A stretch of 64,000 nucleotides of DNA from Carettochelys insculpta (taxonomy: Eukaryota; Chordata; Testudines; Carettochelyidae), in NCBI RefSeq assembly GCF_033958435.1, contig NC_134137.1, positions 62,822,001 to 62,886,000 on the forward strand, given 5' to 3'. Position numbers and translations under genes: made by a program. Below, piece by piece: positions 20,173 to 32,489 of this stretch. Position 1 is the stretch's first letter; every line of letters begins with the position of its first letter. The notes under the pieces are model-generated. The model did no database searches. It was not told the DNA's origin and saw only the letters and a program-made list of their open reading frames with translations.

Positions 20173-21690
20173 GCCAGAAAGCAGCCAAGAAAGACCTGGC
20201 TACAGACAGGGCCAGCTTTAGGGCTCTTTGAGCAAACTTGTGTTTTGGTGGCCCTGGCCTCTGTGGGCATGGCACCCCTTAATTCCCCTGACCTCCATGG
20301 GCTCCCCAGCACCTGCATCCCCTTTGCCACTAATCCCTGCATTGTGCCCCCTTTACTGCTAACCTCTACACCGTGTCACTTTCACCCTCGCCCCTGCATT
20401 TCCCTCTGCCTTGTGCCCCCAACCCCACACCCCTTTGCTAAAAGCAGCCTCCATCTCTCCCTTATGCCCAACAGCCTCACACCCAGGTATATTCACTACA
20501 GATCCTTATGCCCAGCACCTTTTTATGCACAGATCCCACCCACTGCCCATCACCCCCCCGCCCGCACACCTGCCCAGCACCCCCTCTTCCTGAGGGTATT
20601 CAGCACCGAAAGGTTAAAAATTCTGTAGGCAATATTTAAAAATTCTGTGTGCATGGCAAAAGGCCACAGGGAAGCATTTTACATGATGGCTGGGATGTGA
20701 GCCATGACCTAAAGTCCATTTGAATGACGAAAAAGAAATAGCTAATACCACTGGCTAAGTCCAGCCCTCAGGGTCTTTCCTGCCACTGCTGTGGGCCATC
20801 ATCTCCCGAATGACCGTTTATCCTCCCTATATCAGAACACTTCCCTCTAGTCCTGAAAAGTAAAAATGTGCCACTTTAATAAGAAAAGGAACCAATTCTT
20901 GACTTGCAGATGGGCGCCTTGAAAAGGCCAGATCCTTCCCAGCACCCACCCACCTCCTGTTCATGGCCCTGCACGTACTGCCAGTTTCCCACTTTTCTCC
21001 ACAATAACAAGCTTGGAGCCTCCACTGATTCTACCACCTCATCTTTGTTTGTTAGTTGTTAGGTGGGGTTTTTTATTTTGGTTTTCTTTCATTTCATCCT
21101 CTCCCCTTGCCGCCCCTACACCTGCCCAGAGTTCACTCAGCTTGCTATCACATTTGAAACTACAACTGGGTTGTCCACACTAGAATTTCACTAACGTGTT
21201 AATTATCAGGTCTCAGCTAAAAAGAGGAGAAAAAAAATGCCTTGTTGCCTGGGAAAAACAAGACTCATGTGTTTGCTCTGAGGAACTAATACATACAGCT
21301 GGTGACTATTCTACTGTATTTTATTCTATATTGGTTCTTATGGCACACTCACAGCCCCGGTATTTGAACATCTTCCAGTAATATAGAAAGCAACTGTGAT
21401 TAACATCTATCATATGCTATTTGTTCTCTCTGACTTCTCTAACCAGGGCAAAGCCCCCAGGCAGAGAAGAGATGAATTGCACCTTACTCTCAGGTCTGGG
21501 CTGAAGCATGAAGTGGAGGGAGGTACACTGCTTATGTAAAAAACTTGGTCAGTTTCTGGAGCTGTCTGCTGGGCACCTTTCACCAGTGTTAAAGACACAC
21601 AGGCAACAGCACAAAGAGATTTTTTGTCTAAACGTTTCCTTTAGAATTTTTCTTCTTCAGATGGAATATCTGACATCAAAATATGGCAAA
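20173..21690. other. No gene seen
   Basis: Includes a C-rich tract at 20,270-20,590 and otherwise ordinary sequence. No supported coding region. Confidence 0.5.
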
Positions 21691-21699
21691 CAGTAAAAC

Positions 21700-22645
21700 A
21701 ACATACATGAAAGGCAGATGGATTTTTTAAAAGGGTATATAAAAATGGAGGAGTATTTTAAGATGACTCCAGAACCTCAGCAATGTGTGTATTATAGTCT
21801 GTACACGCAACCCCATGATTTCATACTCTATGTTACCGTTCCTGATGTCTGACTTATGTCCATTTATTCTTTTATGTAGAGACTGTCCAGTTTGGCCAAT
21901 GTAAATTGCAGTGGGGCACTGCTGGCACATGATGGCATATATTATATTAGTAGATGTGCAGGTAAAGAAGCCCCTAATGGTATGTAGCAGAGATGGTATG
22001 TATCAGTGCTACAGGACTTCTTGTTGTTCCCTGATGGTATGGCTGATGTTAGGTCTGATGATATCGCTGGTATAGATATGTGAGCAGATTGCAACATACG
22101 CAACAACATACACAAACCTGTAGGAGAACATTTCGGTCTCCCTGGACACTCAGTAACAGATTTAAAAGTAGCAGTCCTACAACAACAAAAAAATTCATAA
22201 ATAAAATGGAGAGAGAAATCTCTGAGCTGGAATTCATTTGCAAATTTGACTTCATCGACCAAGGATTAAACAGAGACTGGGAGTGGCTGGCCTCTTACAA
22301 AAGCAGCTTCTTTGGGCTGGAAGTTCACACTTCCACACTACACAATGGGCCACATTCCCCCTGACTGATCTGAGTTGTTTTTTCTCCTTTCTTGATGTAT
22401 GCTACTGATAATGGGGCATTTCCACCCTGACTGAATAACTCTTGTCAGCTCTGGCCCTCCCTTTTACTGGGAGCCCACTCTTTAAATACTCCTTCGAAAT
22501 ACCCCCCTCATCCCCCCGCATGCATCTGACAAAGTGGGTCTTTGCCAGCGAAAGCTTATGCTCCAAAATACCTGTTAGTCTATAAGGTGCCACAGGACTT
22601 CTTGTTCTCGAAGATACAAACTAACACGGCTACCTCCCTGACACA
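21700..22645. mobile_element. PLE fold-back fragment
   Basis: The minus strand (21,930-21,727) encodes a GIY-YIG piece ('IYIGQTGQSLHKRINGHKSD'), preceded by 'IIYAIMCQQCPTA' across 21,920-21,950. From about 22,075 the orientation flips: the plus-strand frame 22,080-22,364 gives 'EREISELEFICKFDFIDQGL', the PLE C-terminus. The plus copy ends with the 3' end 'cgaaagcttatgctcc...ctataaggtgccacagg...aacacggctac' at about 22,645. Both parts are broken. Confidence 0.8.
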
Positions 22646-22649
22646 GAGA

Positions 22650-23395
22650 GGTGGTAGTTGAAAACATGAGAACAGACAAGGTGCCAGGAGAGTGAGTAAA
22701 GTGAGCTGAAAGGAGCGGACTGAACAGAACCCTGAGAGACACCAACAAATAAAAGCAGTGGAGGTGTTATCACCATTAAAGGAGACATTCAAGGGAGCAA
22801 CATGCTTTTTCTAGTTCCTGTGGCCTTAGATTATCGTCTTTCCCCAGCTGGAATGGATCATAAAAAGAAATGTGATCTCTAAGGTACACGAATAACAGAG
22901 GGTTTTCTAAATCAGAAACAGCACTTTTAATTGTACCCAGAAATAAATTAGGAGCCAGTCCAGCCTACAGACCACGCACATTGCTGACCCCCCATGTGAG
23001 AAATATTACTAAGCAACCAAGCTGTAGTGATAGAAATTTCAGTGTAATTTTCAAGTATAATCTATTATCTTTGAGTTTTTCTGCCTCTGAGTTGGTCTGT
23101 TTGTCCAAGAACTCCTCTTAAGTGGTAAGAGCTAGGAGCACCAAATTTGGTATACAGCTTACTCTCATATTTTAAAGCAAAGTAAGCATGGCACATTTGG
23201 TTGTGCCATGGAAATGGGGTGTGCCTGGAATGGAGTAAACTGTACTGACATAGACACATCCAGGGTTTCTATTCATTTCCAGCCAGCTTAACATTTCTTT
23301 AGACTCTGTTTACATTAATGCAGTGTTAGAGAGGTTCAACCTTTACTATATTTAACTGGGAAGGTCTCCTTAAAATATAAAATATAAAAATAAAA
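22650..23395. other. No gene seen
   Basis: No coding region or recognised repeat. Confidence 0.5.
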
Positions 23396-23397
23396 AT

Positions 23398-23515
23398 CAC
23401 CACCAGCCAGCCACCCATGGACCAAATGCCTTCACTTAGCTCTAAAAGCTATAACAGGGGAGGGGTGGATATTTACTCCTTTTGCATATATCATAGAGAT
23501 GGAAGAATCCTTGCC
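23398..23515. repeat. Interspersed 115-bp block, copy 1
   Basis: 'caccagccagccacccatgg' through 'tatatcatagaga.ggaagaatcc' recurs at 24,805-24,918 with few differences. The second copy is attached to a hAT-like terminal repeat, so this is probably a fragment of the same hAT element family. Confidence 0.75.
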
Positions 23516-23667
23516 TCTGTTGCTTCTTGGTAGCTAAATCAAAATAAGTGGGAGTACTAGCAATGAAAAAATAACTTACTTTTGTAAGTACACAGAAGGG
23601 ATTGGAACACCAGGGCAGCTCATGCTGAGGGGAAGTGAGCACTAGGAACCTCCTGGTAGGGATAGTA

Positions 23668-23750
23668 ACAGAGAGGTAGCCATGTTAGTCTGTATTCTAA
23701 CAAAATAAACCCACAGTCATGTAGCACTTTAAACACTAACAAAATTAGAC
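23668..23750 (-). mobile_element. PLE 3'-terminal fragment
   Basis: Begins 'gtaacagagaggtagccatg' and contains 'catgtagcactttaaacactaacaaaat', the reverse complement of the PLE 3' end seen at 3,600-3,691. No coding part is retained. Confidence 0.75.
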
Positions 23751-23864
23751 ATTCTGACCAGGTAGTTCTACTCTGGGCTTAGGTGGAGCAAATTACTCCT
23801 GGACATAAGAGGAGAGACCTGAATGATTAAGGACCATGGAACTTGCCTCTGGGTAACAAGTACT

Positions 23865-24165
23865 GTGTGGGGAGGAATGGTTCAGTGGTTAACCCCTTAG
23901 TCTTGTAAACCTGGGGTTGTGAGCCCAATACATGGGGGGAACTTTCAAATCCTTTGTGTTTATTTTTTGGGGGGCGGGGGGATAGCTCAGTGGTATGAAC
24001 ATTAGTCTGCTAAACCCTGGATTGTGAGCTCAGTCCACAAGGGGGCCGTTTAGGCATTTGGGGCAAATAGATTAAAAACAAGGATGGTGCTTGGTCCTGC
24101 TAAGAGGGCAGGGGACTGGACTTGATGACCTCCTAAGGTCTGTTCCAGTTCAGTGTGATGCGTAT
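23865..24165 (+). mobile_element. tRNA-derived SINE (turtle Cry type) with extra head
   Basis: A complete head starts at about 23,973 with an A box (tagctcagtggt) and a B-box-like 'ttgtgagctcagtcc'. The tRNA-unrelated body follows, with the shared tail 'ggactggacttgatgacctcctaaggtc'. A second, diverged head ('ggttcagtggttaacccc...ggttgtgagccc') stands just upstream at 23,873-23,935, so two tRNA-like heads lie in tandem. Such SINEs are known from cryptodiran turtles. Confidence 0.8.
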
Positions 24166-24748
24166 CTCAATATTACACGTATTCACTGAATTGACTTACT
24201 CCCCCTGCATATTCAGAGCTAGACCTCGGAACTTTGCTGGCTCAAGTACATTTGCTCTTGTTTTCCCATGGAGGGGAGCGTAGCTTGGGGCAGGGAATTG
24301 CATTCTGTTACCTCCATCAGTGAATGACTATGTGTGTTATGACTGCAGGAACTATGAGTCACAAGAAGTGCAGTTGGTGTTCGCGGCCTAACTCCCTCTT
24401 CCATCCTGGGAAGTGTGTGTGTGTATCTGCCTACAAATTCCTTAAGGCCACAATAACTCTGGTATCAGCACAGAGCTAGCAAAAGCCTCTTTCACCTCCT
24501 GCACATTGGGGTTAGTTAGGGTCAGTACCAGCCCTTAAGGGTTCAACAAGGGAAGTCTCTCAGGTCAGAAGCACCCTTCTCTTTATGTCTCCATCCATAG
24601 GCCTTGTAGAAGTGGTAGCCTAGCAATGGAGCGGCTGCACCTGGGCAGCATTTGTAATGATGCTCAATCCAAGACCGTCCAGTGACTGCCTTGTTTGAAA
24701 TGATTTGAGTCGCATGCAGGGTTGACACTCTTCTGAGTCCCCCTAGAG

Positions 24749-24935
24749 CAGTGGGTCTCAAACTTTTTGGCCCGCGGTCCACCCCACTAAACAGAAACCT
24801 TTCCACAGGCCACCAGCCAGCCACCCATGGACCAAATGCCTTCACTTAGCTCTAAATGCTATAGCAGGAGGGGTGTGGATATTTATTCTTCTTGCATATA
24901 TCATAGAGACAGAAGAATCCCAAGCATTGTTATAG
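24749..24935 (+). mobile_element. hAT-like element, 5' end only
   Basis: Starts with a hAT/Charlie-like terminal motif 'cagtgggtctcaaacttttt', followed by the 115-bp block also seen at 23,398. The right end is lost where CR1 sequence begins near 24,940. Confidence 0.65.
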
Positions 24936-24939
24936 GCTG

Positions 24940-25640
24940 GGGACCGACTGGCTAAATAGCAGTACAGCGGAAAGGGACGTAGGGGTTATGGTAGATGAAA
25001 GACTGGATATGAGTAAATAGTGTGGCCTTGTAGCCAAGAAGGCTAATGGCATATTAGGGTGCATTAGGAGGAGCATTTCAAGCAGATCTAGAGAACTGGT
25101 TGTTCCCCACTATTCAGCACTGGTGAGGCCACATCTGGAACATTGTGTCCAGTTTTGGGCCCCCCAGTATAAAAACGATGTGAATGTTCTGGAGCAGGTT
25201 CAGGGGAGGGCAACAAAACTGATTAAGGGGCTGGAGCACAAGACCTATGAAGAGAGGCTGAGGGATTTGGGCTTGTTTAGTTTACAGAAGATAAAACCGA
25301 GGGATTATTTAATAGCAGCCTTCAGCTTCCTGAAGGGGAGCTCTCAAGAGGATGGAGAGAAACTGTTCTCAGTGGTGTCAGATAGCAGAACAAGGAGCAA
25401 TGGTCTGAAGTTACAAAAGGAGAGGAGTAGATTGGATATTAAGAAAAAGTACTTCACCAGGAGAGTGGTGAAGCAGTGGAATGCTTTGCCTAGAGAGATG
25501 GTGGATTCTCCATCCCTACAGGTCTCTCAAGTCCTGGCTTGACAAGGTCCTGGCTGGGATGACTTCGTTGGGTTGATCCTGCTTGAAACAGGAGGCTGGA
25601 CTAGATGACCTGCTGATGTCCCTTCCAGCCCTGTAATTCT
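24940..25640 (+). mobile_element. CR1 LINE 3' fragment
   Basis: 5'-truncated CR1 covering the end of ORF2. The frame 25,123-25,542 reads 'MRPHLEHCVQFWAPQYKNDV', 'LEQVQGRATKLIKGLEH', '[12 protein letters not shown]' and 'RVVKQWNALPREMV'. It is followed by the 3' UTR 'tggctgggatgactt..ctagatgacct' and the 'attctatga' end. Codons before 25,123 contain a stop (tag near 25,020). CR1 3' ends like this anchor the truncated copies throughout the window. Confidence 0.9.
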
Positions 25641-25644
25641 ATGA

Positions 25645-25820
25645 AAATAATTTATTAGGTGATGAGCTTTTGTGGGGCAGACGCACTTCTTCAGATCTAG
25701 AGATATAGATATATGGACACATCTCCAGATCGAAAGTGGGTCTGCCCCATGACAGCTCATCACCTAATTAACTATTTTGTTAGCCTTTAAAGTGCTACAT
25801 GACTGCGTGCTTGTTTTCCT
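25645..25820. mobile_element. Small PLE fold-back
   Basis: 'tttattaggtgatgagcttttgtggggcagacgcacttcttcag' is followed by its near reverse complement ending 'catcacctaattaactattttgttagcctttaaagtgctac'. The arms are PLE 3'-terminal sequence in inverted orientation, the right arm longer. It abuts the CR1 3' end directly. Confidence 0.75.
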
Positions 25821-25829
25821 GGTAGGAAG

Positions 25830-26276
25830 ATGGTTAATGATGGTTAACCCACTTTGTCAAAAGCCACTTAAGACCAACACTGTGAATGCACTTCTAACCT
25901 GGACCTCTTGTGCTTTGCTATTACATCAGCCCATTGATCTGTACCAGTGACACTCAGACCTCAGTGATTCAGGAGCCAGATCAGCAATCCACATTGCCCA
26001 AGAGCCACAGGAATGCAAATCATTGTTTCATTTGCTACTTTTATTCAGATTTACACAATATGATGAAAAATATTTAGTTTTTATTATTCTCACAGCAAAA
26101 TGGCTACATATTATTCTATCAGCTACACTTGGCTAATAAAATAATAAAAACATCCTGCTTGGTTAATGATTAAATCACATAGTTTTTGTTTTCATGTGCT
26201 GCAAAAAGCCACTTCCCTCTCACTAGCCTCAGTCTGTGTGTCGCTGAGCTATGTGATTCACAACGGTGGTGCTCAC
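25830..26276. other. No gene seen
   Basis: AT-rich sequence without coding or recognised repeat. Confidence 0.5.
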
Positions 26277-26289
26277 TGTTACAAATGGG

Positions 26290-26454
26290 AACAACGAGAA
26301 GTTCTGTGCACCTTATAGACTAACAGATGAGGTGGGTCTTTGCCCACCAAAGCTTATGCTCCAAAATATCTGTTAGTTTATAAGGTGCCACAGGACTTCT
26401 TGTTGTTCTCAAAGACACAGACAAACACGGCTACTTCTCTGAGACTTGTCACCA
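26290..26454. mobile_element. PLE fold-back with perfect target duplication
   Basis: A 165-bp insertion in which 'gcaccttatagactaacagatg' is answered by 'tctgttagtttataaggtgc' in inverse orientation, with the PLE 3' end 'gacaaacacggctactt' at the right. It is flanked by the perfect 13-bp direct repeat tgttacaaatggg (26,277-26,289 and 26,455-26,467). Confidence 0.85.
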
Positions 26455-26469
26455 TGTTACAAATGGGTT

Positions 26470-27405
26470 GATCAGAATATATTTCCATATATGGTAGGGC
26501 CAAGTCCTGAGAAACTGGACAGTTCACAGGAGGTGCATGTTAAGCAAAAAGTCTGTTGTTTATTTATGAGGTTCTTATGTAAATAACAAACAATTAGTCT
26601 CTGGTCACATTTCCTAAGGGTAGCTTTATAGTCGGTCAACTTTACATAACCTCAGAGAGACCACACATGGCAGCTTTTAAACGTTTACATTCCCACTGTG
26701 CTTCATTTCATGCTCTCTCATGAGATTAGCCCAACTATGTCTCAGGTTTAGGCTCAGCTGTATGTGGCCTGCCTCTGCTCTGGCAGCTACTGCCAACCGG
26801 GAGTTCAAACTCCCCTGCTGGGATTTAAGTGGGTTTTACCCATGAAATCTCATGACCCAATTAATTTTTGTAGCCTCTCAAGTGCCACAGGACTGCCATT
26901 GTTTGAAAAATCCACTTCTCATCTACTTCACCAGGACTTTCTCTTTGGGTATCCTTGGAGCAGGGGGTAGCAGGATTACTGGACTGAACAGTTTGTTCAC
27001 CCTTTGCAAGCCACTTGGGATGCTACATGGTTATTTTTAAGACCTTGCATGTAAACTAATTTGCTAAGAGTAAAGGTTTATAAAGCTGAACTACTGTGGG
27101 CTATAACCCAAACAATGGACGGCGTCACATTTTTCACTCCTGGCTATCTTGAAGGACTTTTCTAGCCATTTGCAAAAGTTTGTAGTCATCTTGCAATCAC
27201 ATTTAAGTCTCATTTTTCTATTTTAGGGATCATCTCAAATACTGAGAAGGGGTTGTTCTTTTCTACTCTTATCTAACACAGTTCAGCCTGGCCTCATCTC
27301 TCACTGGGGTGCCCCACTCCGATAAATAAAAGAAAGACAGTTACTTGGGGGGTGTTCTTTTGTAGAGTGTCCAGGACCTGGAATACTTGCATCAAAAAAG
27401 CTAGA
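26470..27405. other. No gene; possible ancient PLE end
   Basis: A weak match to the PLE 3' end ('cctctcaagtgccacaggactgcc') lies near 26,873-26,896. Otherwise nothing recognisable. Confidence 0.45.
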
Positions 27406-27410
27406 GCCAC

Positions 27411-27687
27411 AGGCCCTGGTCTATGTTACACGACACCATCAATCTACTTCAGCTCCGCTCTGTGCATGGCTGAGGTCGACATACTTACCACAGTATCTTC
27501 CATGCAGTAAGGTCATCAGGACTGCTCTCCCACCAGTGCCTGCTACTCTTCTCTTATTGATGGAGTATGAGCGTTGACAGGAGAGCAGTGGGCATTTCAA
27601 TTATCATTCCCAAGCAGATGCGACAAGTGGGCAACCAGTGGATTGATCACTGCGGCATCATTCCCGGGTGTAGTGTAGACATACCCT
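27411..27687. mobile_element. Diverged Harbinger-like MITE
   Basis: The right end 'gggtgtagtgtagacatacc' is answered loosely on the left by 'ggtctatgttacacgacacc'. The length (about 277 bp) and 'gtgtagac' ends fit the MITE families common here. No coding. Confidence 0.55.
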
Positions 27688-28195
27688 CTGGTTCTCTGCT
27701 TGGCCACCTCCGCTTTGTACCATCATAACTCCATTGCGATCCGTGGAGTTACATTAACACAAAACTAGTGTGACCAAATGAAGAATTAAGCCTTCCTGAC
27801 CCTAGCGCATCAAACACCACCATTTGAGGCACTTATCATTTACCAGAAACTCCTGGAAGGGCTCTCAGCCGTTTTTTTAACTCAGACCTTCATTACAGTA
27901 GTCTTTAAATAACTCACATCTACTGTCGGGCCATATTTGTCAGCTAACATCTAGATTTCTGGAGTGCCTTATTATTTGTATTTCACTATGTATTTTAAAT
28001 ACGTACAACTTCCTAGTACTGTCAGTTGACAAGGCAGATATATTTCCTTTTTATTGCCTCAAAAAAAGTGAGAGTTTTTAATTTAAAAAGCCTGAAGATG
28101 TGATCTCTGTGCATAGGTTTCACTTTAAGAGCTGGCTGTGTCTGCTGCCATCAGATGGCTGTATTTAAGTGCCTTTATTGTTCTATTGAAAAATA

Positions 28196-28382
28196 CAATA
28201 GGGTCTCAACATTTGTGAGGGTTCCATGTTCAGAACCCTTGTGAATGTTGATTTTCGCAATACAAGGCCCCGGAGCCCTGGGGAAGCTGAAGCTGCTGGC
28301 ACTCCCCCTCAGCCTGGGGAAGTGGCATTTGTGAATAACTGAATTCATGAATGTCGTATTCACAAATGTTGAGACCTTACTG
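28196..28382. mobile_element. 187-bp TA-flanked MITE (mariner/pogo type)
   Basis: Left end 'caatagggtctcaacatttgtga' and right end, reversed, 'cagtaaggtctcaacatttgtga' form about 24-bp terminal inverted repeats. TA is duplicated at 28,194-28,195 and 28,383-28,384, the target duplication of the Tc1/mariner superfamily. It contains no transposase. Confidence 0.85.
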
Positions 28383-28389
28383 TATTGCA

Positions 28390-29290
28390 ATTTGATGTTG
28401 CTAAATATACTCAAAGTTAATCATTTAAAGTCTATAGTACCCACCTCCATCAGCATTTATCTCATATTTATTCAAAGTTCTATATGGCCAGGTACATTTT
28501 GCATTCACTTTCATGTGTAGAAATATGGAGTAACCCCATTGACTTCAGTGAAGCTACTCTGAACTTGCTCCATCGCAACGGAGCAAAATAATCCCCACTT
28601 AGCGAAAGTGTCTCCAGTGAGGATGACAAAGCACTTTCTAAAAAGTCAATCTTCAGAACAACCTTGCAAATTAAGGATGTGGTTATTATCTTCATTCTGC
28701 ATATGGGGAAACTGAGATGCAAAGAGTGAAATGAAGTGTTCAAGGTCATGCAAAAAGCAAGTGGCAGAGGAGTTTCACAGTACAGAGTAGCAGCTGAGGC
28801 ATTTCTGAATAAGCTTCTGCCAATGAACTACGGCCTAAATCCTTAGTCTGGCATGCAGTAGCTCATCAGCCAATTTCCAGGTTCAACCAATGGACAGGAG
28901 TGTAGGCATGTCGCGACCAGCTTTTTTGAATTCTAGAAGAGAACTTGCAGTGAAATCAGAAACTAAACACAAAGTGCAAAAGGCTGGTCCCTAACCAGAG
29001 GCACTCAAAGGTAAAGGAGCTTAGCAGCAAAGCCAAACAGAACCTCATCTTACACTTTACCATTATAGCAGATCTGAAAATCTCTTATATACTGTCCTCA
29101 ACAGATTGCCCCTGCCTAGCCCTGATGGATTTCAGAATCAAATTCAAGCAGCAGAAACAGAGAATTGTGGCCACTAAAACAACAAGCTAGAATGTATTTG
29201 GGCCTGCACCTTTTTGAGGACAAGGGGTCTTTTCTGGAAAGTAATGTGGAAAACCCCATACCAGAAGCAGCCATAGGTTGACTGGTCCCC
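28390..29290. other. No gene seen
   Basis: No coding region or recognised repeat. Confidence 0.5.
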
Positions 29291-29294
29291 AGCA

Positions 29295-29515
29295 CTATGT
29301 CTACGCTTGCATTCTTCTGTTGAAAGAGAAATGCAAATGAGGGAAATCAAAAAATGCAGATGAGGCACTGAGTACCATATCTTGTGCTTGATTTGCATAA
29401 TCTTTTTTCAGAAGAGATTCTTTCAAAAGAAAAAAAGCAGTGTTAATGGGGCTCTTTCAAAAGTAAACCCATCTTTGAAACAACCCTTCTTCCTGAAACA
29501 AAATAGGTAATTTGG
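29295..29515. mobile_element. Truncated Harbinger-like MITE
   Basis: The order 'tctacgcttgcattcttctgttgaaagag', 'aatgcaaatga', 'gctctttcaaaagtaa' and 'gaaacaacccttcttcctg' parallels the complete MITE at 59,810-60,065. The right end is lost where the minisatellite element begins. Confidence 0.65.
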
Positions 29516-30510
29516 AGCTGTGAGTGGCAGGGAGGGTTAAAATCTGGTGCCGGGTTGGGGTGAAGGGGTTCAGGCTGCCATGGTTTGGGGCTGGCTGGGG
29601 GGGTGGGGTTCAGGCTGTGGGGCCACGGGGGGGGTCAGGCAGCAGGGGGGTCTGGCTGCAGGCTGGTAAGGGGGTCTGGCTGCCACTGTTTGGGGCTGCA
29701 AGGCCACGGGGGGCGGGGTCAGGCAGTGGGGCCACAGTGTCAGGTGGCAGAGGGGTCTGGCCACAGAGACAGTGGGGGTCAGGCCTTGGGGGTTACAGGC
29801 CACGGGGGGGGGGTCAGGCCGCAGGGGGGGCACGCTGCAGGGCCACAGGGGTTACAGGCAGTGGGTGGGGTGTCTTGCCACAGGGGTTACAGGTGGCGGG
29901 GTGGGGAGTCATGCGGCGGGACCTTGGGGGTTACAGATGGGGTAGGGGGGTCTGGCCTTGGGGGTTACAGCTGGTGGGGGTGTCACACTGTGGGGCCACA
30001 GGGGTAACAGGTGGTGAGGGGGGTGTCTGGCCCTGGGGTTACAGGTAGCAGAGGGGTCATGCTGCGGAGCCACAGGGGTTACAGGTGGTGGGCAGGGTGT
30101 CTGGCTGCTGGGGTCACAGGCAGCGGGAGGTGTCTGGCTGCGGGGGTTACAGGCAGTGAGGGGGGTCTGGCCAAGTGGGGGTTACAGCCAGCAGGGGGGT
30201 CAGGCTGCAGGGCTAGTAAGGGGGTCTGGCTGCCCCTGTTTAGGGCTGCGGGGGAGTGTCAAGCAGTGGGGGGGGGTTCTGGCCATGGGACCAGCAGTGG
30301 CGTCAGGCTGCCACAGATTGGGGCTGCGGGGCTGGGGAGTGGAGTGGTCAGGCTGTGGGGCCAGCAGAGGGTCTGACTGCAGCCGGTTGGGGCTGCAGGG
30401 CTGGTCGGGGGGGGCATCAGACAAGGGGGTTGGAGCCACAGGGACAGGCCTCCAATTAACAGTGGGGGGGGGAGTTCACTCATAGAGCGAAATAAGGTAG
30501 CTAAATGTGT
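29516..30510 (+). repeat. G-rich minisatellite-bearing element, second copy
   Basis: Plus-oriented copy of the family at 3,700-4,545. It is made of 'ggggtcaggctg', 'ggtctggctgc' and 'ggggttacaggc' variants over about 0.95 kb, with strong G-over-C strand skew. Long frames (up to 174 codons, Gly/Trp/Arg-rich) result from the repeat and differ from unit to unit; I do not treat them as genes. G runs of four or more are frequent enough to make G-quadruplexes plausible. Confidence 0.75.
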
Positions 30511-31090
30511 CCCTCGTTAAAGCAAACACTCATAAATCAAGTACGAATAATAAAATAAAGTAACAAAATTTTACAGCTTGCCTGGTGGGTGAGTGTAGGA
30601 GAGGAAAATGACCAAAAATTCTGTCTATACTTTATTTTTAATGTAGGGAATGTGGCAGAAGGAATGCAGTGCTGCTGAAGGCTGGGAGGAATGAGTCTCC
30701 CAGAGGTCATCTGCATGAGAATGCAAAGGTGTGCATGTGTGATACCTTTTCAGGCAAAGCCTAATGGGTAGCAAGTGAGCCATGAGATTTGGTCTATTGT
30801 AAACATGTAGTTGTAAAATCACAATTTAAGCTGACACTTAAAGCGGGAGTTGTGAGATCTCACCAATACTCTGGGTTGTTGTGGGGGACAGGGCAGCCGC
30901 CTTAGCTGTGTAAGACATTGATTACACAGGGCTCCCTGGTTTAAAGCATTGTGAGGGAGAAGGGGAGGGGTACTGGTTGAGCCAGCTTGCTGAGTGCTAT
31001 GGCCCTGTTTATGCCTTAGCCATATAGCTATAAGCCTGGCTTGACTAACCATCCCCACCTGTTGAAACATAGAGCTGGCTACTAGGGTGT
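30511..31090. other. No gene seen
   Basis: AT-rich then mixed sequence without a supported coding region. Confidence 0.5.
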
Positions 31091-31833
31091 TTGTGAAACC
31101 CCACACTGGAGATACTAAGACCTGAAATCACAGAGTGGCAGCTGAGGCCACACAGAGCTGAAATAACTGGGTTCTGCCTTAGGGCAGTCCCAGGCAGTGG
31201 GGTTAGGACCAGCGGACAACAGCAGGAGCAGGGGGTGGCTAGTAGGAGCAGCGGCGACCGCTGGGCGGCCGGTAGGAGCGGTGGTGGCGGTAGACGATGG
31301 CTGGTAGGAGCAGTGGTGGACGACAGCGGGCGGCTGGTAGGAGCAGCGGCGGACGACAGGGACTGGCAGACGGCTGGTGACAGCAAGGGGAGGCTACAGA
31401 CAAGTGGACAGCTAGTATTGCCCTGGTGATGTATCTGTGGGCTTTGAGTTTGGGACTGTACCGCAGAGGGTACACCCTGTAACTGTGTGTGTGTGGAAGA
31501 GGGCCAAGAGCCCCAGCAAGAGACTGGGTTCTACTGCATATGGGGATGGTATCTGGGTAAAAGGGGTTTTGTCTCTTCTTTGCTTAGATATACTGCATCT
31601 GTCGCTGTAACCTTGGGGTAGGTTACGGTCATTAAACAAGCCATTTCTATCTCAGACTCTGTGCTTGCGAGGCGGGGGGAGAACCGCCTTACAGGCACCC
31701 AGCACAGGGGTGAAATTGTCCCAGGCCACTGGGTGGGGGCTCGAGCCGGTTGGTTGTATCCTTGATAGGAAAACCCCACAAGAGTTGAACCCGGCCCTTC
31801 TGGCAGGCATCTGGCGTTAACAGAAGGGTTACA
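31090..31833 (+). mobile_element. Possible solo LTR or LTR fragment
   Basis: The segment ends with 'gttaacagaagggttaca', the inverse of the 'tgtaacccttctgccag' start seen at 36,015, as LTR ends often mirror each other. A short GC-rich 'ggctggtaggagcagcggcgg' tandem stretch lies at about 31,220-31,390. I could not find the left end, so extent and class are uncertain. Confidence 0.35.
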
Positions 31834-31839
31834 TTAAAA

Positions 31840-32485
31840 TCCTTAAATGAGAAAATAACACCTTTTTTAAACAATAAATTAATGTTACATGGTCTGGCAA
31901 AGCTCTTCGCAGGCTTCACAAGTTAAGATCCATGTTCTGATAGACATACAGAGGCCAAAGTCTTCAACTAAGGGCCACTTTAACGAAGCACAGTTGACAC
32001 TGGAGCAGCTCACATGTTATGACTGTATTCTTGACCCTGGGGTCTTTTTGCGGGGAGCTAGCACACAATAGTGGAATCTGTGTGTTAGGGGTGATGCTAC
32101 TGACAAGGAGCTCAGTGAACAAATTGTATATTTCTTATGGGAAGAGGAAATAGAAGCAGCTCCTCCCTCCTGCTGGCGCTGCATACTCCAAACCACTTCT
32201 GCTCTCTCTCCAGGCAGGAAGCCTCAGTACTTCCTCTCAGGGTTAGTTCTGAGACAGGGGTCCTTCCTCAAAAGAACTCTCTCTCCTCAAAAGCTCAACA
32301 TGAATCAGACCCTCCCCACCCTAAATAATGACATTGGCCTCCAAATCATGATATTTTTAAAAAGGACTCTTGGGTTTGTTACATCTGTCCTTTGACATTT
32401 ACGCCTCATCCCTGCCCCTGCCCAGTGTGTCTCTGTGTATAGGTGTGAGGGAGACTTAAGGTTGCCACCTCTTCCAAATGTACTG
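31840..32485. other. No gene seen
   Basis: No coding region or recognised repeat. Confidence 0.5.
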
Positions 32486-32489
32486 GGTA

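Noticed and set aside
23873..24040. Functional tRNA gene
   Set aside because: A and B boxes are present, but the body and tail are those of a SINE and the cloverleaf is not maintained.
23398..24918. CRISPR-like array from the repeated 115-bp blocks
   Set aside because: Only two copies, far apart, and one is joined to a hAT end; vertebrate context.
29524..30048. 174-codon plus-strand frame and several overlapping frames (Gly/Trp/Arg-rich)
   Set aside because: They follow the G-rich minisatellite, occur on both strands and in several phases, and show no domain.
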